This document shows, in pieces, positions 55,380 to 64,000 of a stretch of DNA of 64,000 nt. The notes under the pieces were generated by a model. It worked only from the letters and a program-made list of their open reading frames with translations, was not told the origin of the DNA and ran no database searches. Position numbers and translations under genes: made by a program. This DNA comes from Cycas panzhihuaensis (taxonomy: Eukaryota > Cycadophyta): positions 65,231,741-65,295,740 of the forward strand of contig CM041465.1 of assembly GCA_023213395.1 (NCBI GenBank), given 5' to 3'. Position 1 is the stretch's first letter. Every line of letters begins with the position of its first letter.

Positions 55380-56880
55380 GTTTTTGTGTCTAAAATAACA
55401 TTCTGATATATTATGATTATTTCTCTAGAAATTGTCAGACCATTTTGTTTCTCCTCCATGCTCATTTTCCAAGTTCCCTTATTGATTGCAAGGTGGAGGA
55501 CACCAAATATTCTCCCTTGATTTTTTAAGTTATAAATGTGATAAGTCAGTTTATAGTTTTTCCAACTCTTAATTTTGTTGCATATTATTGAAGATAGCAA
55601 TTAAAGGTTATTACTTCAATGCTTCCACCTCCTTCCCCAAAGCTTTGATGTCTAGGTTAGTACCCATATGTGGCATTTACATGGGTTGTATTGTAATACC
55701 CATTATCAGAAAATATATTGAGGATTGCATTGCCATCTAGGAGTAGGTTAATTTCATCTAATTTTTAAACTTTAGTACTAACTCCCTTACTTGTTCATAA
55801 CTATTCATTAGATGCAACATCACTTATCTCTGAGTTGTGGTATTAATCCTTATATGAAACACTTCATTACTAATATAGGATTAATTGTTGTCACTAACTA
55901 TATTTTATTCATGATAACTCTTATTCTTCCATTAAAATTATTGACATAGTCCTTAGGATATTGTCAAATCTCTTCCAATGCCTGTAGAATAACTATTAGA
56001 TCTCTCAATTTTTGAAATCAATTCAAAAATTACTCTTGCAATTGATCTTAATTTAATTATTATGCTGCTATATATTGAAATCATGCAATTGTTGGTCCTC
56101 TCAACATTGAAAAGAATCAGGCTTTTATTTCTCCCTAATCCACAATTATTTTGATTTGGATTATGTTCTTAAATAATGCCAAATAATTGCCTAGATTTAT
56201 GGTTCCATTGAATTGGAGGCTTGAAAACATTAAATTGCTTTGCATAATAATATGTGGAGTTGTTCTTGCTTGGTTTACTCCACCTAATACCCCACTTTGT
56301 CCTCCTACAGTTTATGTATTATTGCCCATTGTACCTCCCATGCTGCTACCTAGACTCACCATTAGTAGTTTGAAAAGTGAATTTATTATATGGCTTGAAG
56401 TTTGAATTTTTAGCAAATGATGATTCCAAGGTTGTTCTGCTATATTATATATTCCCAAATCAATGGAATTTTCTTCTAGTATTAATATTTCTTCTTTCCA
56501 TAGATTTTCTCCTTACACAAAATCTTGTTGATTATTTCCTTCAATATATGTTGCTTATTTTATAGGATCCTCTTCTATTGTGTACCTCTAGTCAATTCCT
56601 TCTTTTACCTATATCTCAGCCACATCCAAATTTTTTTCCTTCACTTCATCCTTATTTCTTGACTTTCTCCTCTCCATAAAGTGTGTAGATGGTCACCTCT
56701 TCACCTATTTCTTGGTGTAAATATAAAGCTAGGTCTACATATTCTAGTTTGAACTCTTTCTTTTTCTCAATGTTCTCCTTGATCGCAGTGCGATCTAGCT
56801 TCTACTATGGGTGGCATAGAAGAGGACATGAGATTTTTTCTACTCAGTCCTGGCTATCATCATCATCCCTAGTTTAAAAT
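55380..56880 (-). pseudogene. gag: gag (capsid part) of element C
   Basis: The frame 55600-55307 gives ICNKIKSWKNYKLTYHIYNL, FGVLHLAINKGTWKMSMEEK and TISREIIIIYQNVILDTK, the last of which continues into the nucleocapsid after D is set aside. Upstream (55700-56890) short frames such as MPPIVEARSHCDQG near 56820 may mark the start, but the sequence is too shifted to read. Assignment rests mainly on position between 5' LTR and nucleocapsid. Confidence 0.45.
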
Positions 56881-56894
56881 AGCAATGGAACCAA

Positions 56895-57263
56895 TGTGTG
56901 CTTCTTCCTATCAAACACGCATAAGCAGACATAGAGCAACAATATTACAAAGGTATTCATTCAACTATTTTGGAAACAACGAATGTATAAGTCTAAAAAC
57001 CATATTCATTCCATTATGATAGGTTGCTCTTGTCCCCTCACAACTAGAGATAACTTAGAATAGTAATATAGTCATTGGAACAATCACAACAAGTACAATG
57101 TATAAGCGAACTGCGTTCCACACATTCGTAGCCAAAATCCCCCATCCCCAAAAATGCCCTTTATATTTATACTTGAACTTTTGTAACTACAGTTCAAGTT
57201 AGTTACAACAACTCTTTAACAATTCAATTATATTAATTAGGTTGCAACTAATTTGATTGCACA
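56895..57263 (-). repeat. 5' LTR of element C
   Basis: Similar to 1-255 over 57000-57263; the part 56895-57000 corresponds to sequence left of the window. On the - strand it begins tgtgcaatcaaattag at 57263. The inner end is put at about 56895, before ttggttccattgct (56894-56881), which may be a decayed primer-binding site. The inner end is less certain than the outer. Confidence 0.65.
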
Positions 57264-57268
57264 CACAC

Positions 57269-59190
57269 CCTTTCTTAAAACTCAAAAGTAAATTAAATTA
57301 TTCTTATGGCAACTAAGTTTCTTGTGATACTTCTTGGTGAACTTCACCATAAATGTTAAAACTCTAACAAATCTCCTTAAGAAGGATAGTTTATTTATTT
57401 GAACCCTAGCTTCTGAGGCTACTTTTTAGGAGCTTAAATATGGCTTCCTCTCATCCCCAATTTTGGTTCCTCTGAGATTTTACTAACCATTCATATTATA
57501 TACATCATCTACAAGTGAATCTATTGGGACTACGTTAGCACAAGAAGATGATTTTAAGACTGAGTAGGTTATATATTTCATTAGTTAAACCTTATTTGTG
57601 ACTAAAATCAACTACATTCCTATTGAAAAGGATTATTTAGCCCTTGTGTTTACCACTAAAAAATTAAGGTATTACCTCTTAGGCAACACAACTAATGTCA
57701 TTATTTAGTTAGGTCCTTTATGTTTTCTAATGATCAAATTAGACCTAACTAGATGAATAGGAAAATGGGTAGTGCTCTATAGGTATATGAATTTAGAATC
57801 ATTAATAGAAAATCCAGAAAGGGGATTGTCATGGTCGAGTAGTTAACTCATGCACCCCTACCAAATCCTTTAAATACACCAATTGATGACTCACTTCTAA
57901 ATGAAGACATTTTCTCTTTGGAATAAAGAAAAGACCAAAGGCCACTTGATGACAAATAGTACAATGATATCACTTTCCATATTATTCACCAAGCATACCC
58001 TGATAATGCAAGTGATAAGGTAAAATAACATGTGAGAGCTATGACTTGCCAATACTTCCTTATCTAAGATATGTTGTACAAGATATCAATTAAAGAAGTT
58101 CTCCTTAAATGTATTAATCTAAATGAAATGAACCAAGTCCTCTATAGCTATCATAATAGTATCTATGGAGGCCAATTTGAGGGGTAATTTATGGCTTAAA
58201 GAATCTTATAGATGGGTTTCCTTTGGCCCACCTTATTTAAGGATACCTACACTTACATTCAAAAATGTAGAAAGTGCCAAGAACACTCAAATGTTGTGCA
58301 TCAGCCTTTCAAGGCCTTACACATTATCATGTCACCTTAGCATTTCTCCCAATGGGGCTTAGACTTGATTGGAGCTACCATACCCTCATTATCTTCTCAA
58401 CATAAATTTATTTTGATGGAAACTGAATACTTTACTAAGTAGGTAGAAATTATTTCTCTTTCCTCAACCATGGGTAAAACCATCACCATGTTCATCTTTC
58501 AGTATATTATTTGTTATTTTAGGATCCTAGACATTTTGATCATGAAAAATGGGGCCTCATTCTGTAACAAATAATTTGTTGAATTGTGTGAAAAATTTCA
58601 TATTATCCATAATATTTCATCACCTTATTACCCTTAGGTGAATGGATAAATTAAGGCCTTTAAAAAAATCCTTATTTTAATCTTAAATATAATGTTTACC
58701 AAGCCTTATCAGAATTGGCACCAATAATTATACCCTGCCTTGTAGGCCTATTATACATCCATTTAAACTGTCATAGGCATCAAGCCCTTCACTCTCATCT
58801 ATGAGTCAAAGGTAATCCTTCCATTCAAAATAGAAATATCATCTTTAAGGGTGTTTATGAATAGTTTTATTGATGAAGAATGGCATCATAAGACACATCT
58901 CCTTAATTTAGAAGCCTTAGATGAGAAGCACCTCATGATATATCAAATAGAATTTACATCAAAATCTAAAGCCCAAAGGATCTAATAAACATCTATGAAT
59001 TAGATAGTTTATTGGGCAAAGTCTTGAAGCTTTAGTATCTGCATGGCCATCTCCAAAAGTTTGGACCCATATGGGTTGGTCCTTTTATTGTTTTGAAAAA
59101 CCTAGTTAATGGTGTATATCACATCACCATGCTATAAGATCTTGAATTTGAGAAATTTATTAATGGGTAGTTTCTTGAAAAGCTTTTTAA
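57269..59190 (+). pseudogene. pol: Element E: Tat-type pol remnant (RNase H and integrase)
   Basis: Colinear with A 9340-11272. The RNase H part reads FLVNFTINVKTLTNLLKKD, then TLAQEDDFKTE, NYIPIEKDYLALVFTTKKLR and YYLLGNTTNVI (57340-57705). The integrase has FKDTYTYIQKCRKCQEHSN (58235-58290), HFSQWGLDLIGATIP with the first Asp, then a changed second site (LIMKNGASF) and GxIKA in place of the Glu block. The C-terminal FGPIWVGPFIVL-like text lies near 59065. The catalytic triad is lost and stops are frequent: the oldest Tat copy here. RT would lie left of element C. Confidence 0.8.
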
Positions 59191-61890
59191 GCTGAAAATG
59201 CCCCCATTGGGGATGTGTTGCTCTAAAATGAGCCTAAACCATTTCCTACTCTAGTAAGAGCCTAAACTGCCAAGTTGTTTTGAAAAGAGCTTAAACCTTT
59301 TTACATTCCAACATACATATAAACTATCATCCACCCTCTATAAAGAGCATAAACTACACTTTACTCTAAATTGAGGATAAACTACCTAACACTCTAGTAT
59401 AAGCCTAAATTACTTTGTAAATATATGAATAACTAGTTTGATTGTGGCTTTCCAAAAGGGGCAGTGACCATATGACATCCATAGTCTCACCCTTTCCTAT
59501 ATATGTCATTTCATTTCAATTTGTTTACTTCTAAAATGTAAAAACGTTATTAAATAAACAAAAAATCCAAAACTATGGTAAAATAACAAAAGACCAAAAA
59601 TATATATAAAACTAAAAATAAAAAAGCATGGCTCTGAGAGGAGCACAAAGAACTCCTACCTCTGAAGGTGTTTGATTTAGAGCTGTTACTAATATGGGAC
59701 AATATAAGAATTACTTTAACTACAATGGCTAAAAACAAATGGCACTATGGCTTTATAATAGCACTATGGTCTGAAATCACCACTATGAGCTTATAAGCAT
59801 GCCTCTATGTGTTGTAAATAAGCTAGTATAGGCTTATAATGGCCTTAATGGGCTACAAATTGCCTCTATAAACTACAATGTCTAATAATATATGTCACAA
59901 ATATGACTAAAAAATAGATGTGACTCAAATAAATATGAAGTTACTCTTTATAAATGATAAATTTAATGCAAAATAAGTGATCTAGATCCTAACATAAGCC
60001 TATATGACAAATTTTATATTTTACCCCCTATTTAGGGCATATTACACTAAAATAATGTGTAACAAATAATATGAAACCTTAAAAAGTACATCAACGTGCC
60101 TAATAATATTTAAAAAATCATAAAAATATAAGTTTAAAAAAATGAATTTGAGCTAAAATATCTACATCAAATTAGCTCCAAATGGTGTCAGGTAAGCTAT
60201 CAAATTGAAGCTCTCTTAATTACAAATCCAACACAACTGACAAGACTAAAATTAGAGTTTACATGCTCAAGTTATAAGTGAAAAGGTGATTTTGACTCCT
60301 TAAGGCCTAAAAAATAGGGGCTTAGCCCTTTCATTGCTTAATTGTCAATTATATGGGCAATGCACGTGACTTGGGGTTGGTGACCAAGGGTGTTGCATAT
60401 GCTAAATAGGATTTTAATATAATTTAATTTAAGTTTTTCCTTTACAAAAAGAACTAACCCCTTTTACTAAAATTTCACATCCATATGAATTGAAAAATAT
60501 ATTCACCAAATAATTTATCTACCAAAGATTAATTTATAAAAAAGAAATATTAACTAACCCAAATAGTAGGATTTTGTTTACCATTATTTTATCTGTGTAA
60601 GTTTGAATATGTTGATGGCATCTCCATTTGTAGGAGATTTTCATGCATCATTACTCTAATTTCATGGCATCCTTTGTACTATGAGACTTGTATCTATAAT
60701 ACATTATTTTTGTGTGGTACTTCTAACTTACCATCGATCTCTTACTTTCTACTCTATCATGGATTTTTTGCACATCAACACTTCATGTTAGGATTGCTAT
60801 GTTTTGTGCTATGGCATCATAGTTTTAACGATCATCTTGATCTTGCTTTGTCTCCTTCTATGGCAATCTCGAGTAGGGTTTATCATCCTTTGACCAAGAC
60901 ATCTATTATGCTATGATCTTTTTTTATTAAGAATGCCCAATAACTCTCACAAAAGCCTTGATCCTTAACCTTGGCTACTGCACTATTCTCTACATTTTCT
61001 AGCATGCTATGTTATCTACTCTACTATGGGCTAACTCTTTAGTATTGAAAATCTAGTGAAAGCAACACTACTACATGTCATGTTTCTATTCCTCACCCTT
61101 TGTACACCCATTTCTTAGCTCTATTACATATGGAAATGGCCCATATGGATAGTGACATTAAGGCTTTTAAATTTTAAAGACATAAAATATTTTTTTTTTA
61201 AATGTGTTTCTTTCTCTTTGATCTAATCTTCTTGTTTTCATATATTTTTCTTTTTCTTTAATAAATACATCATTATATGTCTATGCAACCTTATGCTTAT
61301 AGTAAGTTGTAATGGCTTCATGTTCTAACTCTTTTTTCTCATAGAGATACATAACCTTCTTGATTTTTTTTTTGCAAAAATATAATAAAGTTGTAAGACA
61401 TCATCATCATCAAATTTTTTTTCTACATCAGTTGTAAAAAAATATTTTGAATAGACTCTAATATGAAGTATAAAAAATAATTAATTTTTATTATGCTTTT
61501 CACTATTTTTGGTAGTAGATTGGCTATTTATGTAGGATGATCATGCCTATACTATTAGTTAATTGGCCCCCATATTTTTTTGCCATAAACAATAGCTTTC
61601 GAATATGTATTTTTCTTATGACCTCTAAGAGAACCTACATGCTCAAAATTAGGTACCCACATGCACTTAATAATAGTCAAAAAAATTATTTTTAACATAT
61701 CAAAATTTTGCCTCCTTCTACCATAGAGTTCCTCATGGCTACAACTCTAAAATACCTCCTTTTAACAGCTTTAAACTACTTCAAAATAGCCTTGCAACAA
61801 CTTCAAATATGTTAGATTTTAACATGGGAAGCATCCAATTCCAAATACAACCATAGATCTATAACCAAAGCATAACTTACATTCAATTAA
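59191..61890. other. AT-rich region after element E with no recognised gene
   Basis: Starts with several imperfect copies of an agcctaaactac-like motif (59228-59420), of which A and B show single copies after their integrases. From about 59450 on, all frames are dense with stops, and no domain, RNA gene or clear repeat was found. It may be the remaining 3' part of E plus unrelated sequence. Confidence 0.45.
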
Positions 61891-64000
61891 CATAAGTATA
61901 ACACTAATGTATCATAGACTCAACATGTGTCTCCATGATGACTTGATGACATATACTACCTCAACCACATTTATATACAAAAGAGGTGGGAGGACATACA
62001 AGACAAGTAATGCATGTGGGACAAATACCTTTGTCCTGACTAATGACATTACACTAACTAACTTGAACAATAAGCTTCTATCTTCTTATACAATATTATA
62101 ATGACTCTTTGACTCTAAGACTTAGGACTATGACTATTAATCATAGGACACACTTTACTTAACCATACACAACATTAAACATTATACTCTAATACCTCCC
62201 CCTAATGTTTAATGTCAAGACTACAAAAAGTGACTGAATACTAAAGACTAACATGACACTTGACAATGGACTTAGGACATTAAAAATGACCTCTAATTAA
62301 CTCTAATTTGATCAATGTGTACTTTACTTTACATTGTCTTAATCTTGGAAAAGTTTTGAATACAATGTCTTGGATTTGATCTTGGTCTTCAATCTTACAA
62401 TATCGCCTTTGGAGTAGTCCTTTAGAGTGACGGTTCTTAAACTTTGTCTTCTTTGTCTTCATGTGTAAGTGGGAACCTTTTATTATACAAAATGTGTAGT
62501 AGATCAAGCTTGAGCTGACTTGTGCTTGGTGAGGACCTATCAGGTGTTTCTGCATGTACTTATCAAAGGCATCTTTAAGTTATTCATCAAATATGTCTTC
62601 CATCAGAATTCTGGTTACCGCCTATTTACTTCCATTTTCTTTAGCATATGAGTGATCAAACAAATGAATGTCAATAATTGGAGATAATTTGGCAATATCA
62701 CTAATATCTAAATATGATGATAAGTCATCAAGTGGTGAGATAACATCATCCTCCCCTAAAGCAATGAATTCATTGAGATGAGTTTCAATTGCTTCATCAT
62801 AGTTATCTATAGCATGTTCAGTTATATGTGCATGACTAACAAGATGCCCTATTTTCTCCATATTACCCAAGAAATTCCTTGAACCAAGAATAATAAGTAT
62901 TTTCATGATGACCACATGTACGTATTTCCTGATTATGGTTATACAAAGATGGAACATTACTTTAATATGATTGAACCTTATCATCAAGTAGCCTATCCAA
63001 AATATAATATGATCTTGATAACCAAGGTTTTGATCATATAGTATCTTTCCTATGATCCTTCCTTCCTTAAAAGAGCCTTTTAGAGTTGTTATAGGATACG
63101 TTGGCACTATTTGGATTCTTTCAAAGATGAAGATAGAAGATGTGACTGAATTGAGTGCAATCATAGATAGTCTCCAACATGTGCATATCAATGTGTATCC
63201 CAACCTCATTTGAATCCTAGCTATAAATCTATCAATACAAACCAGGATAATATTACACATACCTTCTATCAGGGTGTTTATGTCTCCATGAAGAATTACC
63301 TATAGCAGTTGAAATTTAGGTTCTTCAATTTCTATTTTTGCATCAATCCCAGGTGTGAGGTTTCTAGAATCAAGCTAATTTTTAACTTTCCTTTTCAACT
63401 TATTCCTTTGGTTCTTTGTCCTTTTGATACTCCTTTGCACTTCTTTAGGTCCCTTTTCTTGTACTTTTGTTAGCAGTTTCTAAGTGTCCTCACTTAAGTC
63501 AATATTTTAAAGAGTCTAGACAAGCAAGTGATAGGAAGAACGAAAATTGTTCTTATCAAAGGCTATAAGTATTATGTCAATGACTATTCTATTTTTCCTT
63601 TTGAAAGTTTCCTCCCCTTCTTCGTGAGCCATTTTAGTACCCATAATTGTCTTCCAAAGTTTCTTTACTTGGAATTAGTGCCGACATATTTGGGTAGAGG
63701 AAAAGGGAGATCTGTTAACTAGTATTCCTTTCTTTGAGGCACAAAAACTACGACGTCACTCAACTCTATATTGTATTATTGAATTGAATAAGAGAACCAT
63801 TACCCAAGATTATGTCTCCATAGTCATGCCCAAGTCAAATATCTCTACCAAATAATTTACGCTGGAGTCTCAACATCAACATTAATAGCTCTAGCCCAAA
63901 ACTTACCCTTGCATGCCCATTTACCACATATATAATCTCCTCATATCACCATCAAGATGTTACTTCATCACCAACAAATAAAACCATATCCACTAACTTG
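61890..64000 (-). mobile_element. Element H: decayed copia-like remnant (right edge beyond window)
   Basis: On the - strand a purine tract, ttagggggagg (62205-62195), is followed by tattagagtataatg, an LTR-like start as in D and F. This puts a 3' LTR at about 61890-62194. Upstream on the same strand, 62560-62280 ends QDIVFKTFPRLRQC, faintly like the end of copia RNase H, and 63950-63840 has GKFWARAINVDVET, like a copia integrase. The partner LTR would be outside the window. Assignment is tentative. Confidence 0.4.
62282..63260 (-). pseudogene. Unrecognised reading frame in element H
   Basis: A single - strand frame runs from 63260 to 62282 with only two stops (62629 and 62583 region), both explainable by C-to-T change in a Gln codon. 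The 212-residue open part has a hydrophobic, Ile-rich first half and an acidic second half (NEFIALGEDDVISPLDDLSS). Sequence after the stops includes EDIFDE, KYMQKHLIGPHQAQV and KNRHSKGLLQRRYCKIEDQ. I find no RT motifs although RT would be expected here if H is copia. It could be spacer sequence of a retroelement or an unrelated captured gene. Confidence 0.3.

Larger units (their letters stand above)
1..57263 (-). mobile_element. Element C: Ty3/gypsy LTR retrotransposon, host to several nested insertions (3' LTR cut by window edge)
   Basis: Positions 1-255 and 57000-57263 are closely similar, and both end in CA after the same aatttgatt string. Read on the - strand, the right copy is the 5' LTR and the left copy the 3' LTR. 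Between them, in - strand order, lie gag with zinc knuckles, protease, RT, RNase H, integrase, a minisatellite and an extra coding region. These parts are separated by elements D, G/B, F and A, each bounded by direct repeats. The interrupted frames match up across the G and D insertions. The left end lies outside the window, so C's second TSD cannot be seen; the right one would be cacac at 57264-57268. The family is Ty3/gypsy of a non-Tat lineage, with an integrase tail that ends in a GDLIRLYNSKF-type core. The identity as one element is inferred, but the domain order is consistent throughout. Confidence 0.75.

Noticed and set aside
59450-61890. Possible tRNA or small RNA genes in the AT-rich right part
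   Set aside because: No cloverleaf-forming segment with the conserved ggttcga-type loop was found by eye; no structured motif stood out.

Overview
The window looks like nuclear DNA of a land plant with a large, repeat-filled genome. Every coding signal I can recognise belongs to a retrotransposon: Ty3/gypsy elements of the Tat/Ogre type, another Ty3/gypsy type, Ty1/copia elements and an L1-type LINE. I see no host gene, tRNA, rRNA, CRISPR array or bacterial-style operon. A seed plant, perhaps a gymnosperm, fits the multi-kilobase LTRs and the plant mobile domain (PMD) genes, but the species cannot be read from the sequence.

The layout is a nested stack that can be unpicked from target-site duplications (TSDs). 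The outermost layer is E, a decayed Tat-type pol on the + strand (57269-59190 is its visible right part). Element C, a - strand Ty3/gypsy element of another lineage, is inserted in E. C's 5' LTR ends at 57263, and its 3' LTR runs off the left edge at position 1, so everything from 1 to 57263 lies inside C. In C's own reading order come the 5' LTR (57263-56895), gag (56880-55380 and 52760-52440), protease (about 52110-51830), linker (51830-50642), RT, RNase H and integrase (31537-28890), a 44-bp minisatellite (28790-27634 and 20311-19790), an extra post-integrase coding region (19790-19001 and 1658-269) and the 3' LTR (255-1).

Five elements landed inside C: A (1664-19000, Tat-type, TSD cttgg), F (20312-27628, copia, - strand, TSD caaca), G (an apparent solo LTR of about 656 bp, TSD tatag), D (52761-55379, a copia-like deletion derivative) and, within G, B (31740-50172, Tat-type, TSD cacta). 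A 5'-truncated LINE (47004-48960, 17-bp TSD) sits in B's 3' LTR. Removing G or D makes the interrupted reading frames of C continuous, which supports the reconstruction. On the far right, 61890-64000 holds a very decayed - strand copia-like remnant (H) with one unexplained reading frame.

The most interesting biology is in the Tat elements A and B. Both carry LTRs of about 2.8-3.2 kb, a gag-pol on the + strand, a PMD gene on the opposite strand between integrase and 3' LTR, and a separate second RNase H (archaeal-like, aRNH) just before the 3' LTR. Both also carry GGTAC-centred palindromes, upstream of the antisense PMD gene and again inside the LTR. B has lost RT, the first RNase H and the N-terminal half of integrase in one deletion, yet keeps the PMD and aRNH modules. 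All reading frames are interrupted; many stops fit C-to-T or G-to-A change, as expected of methylated DNA. No element here looks able to move by itself today.
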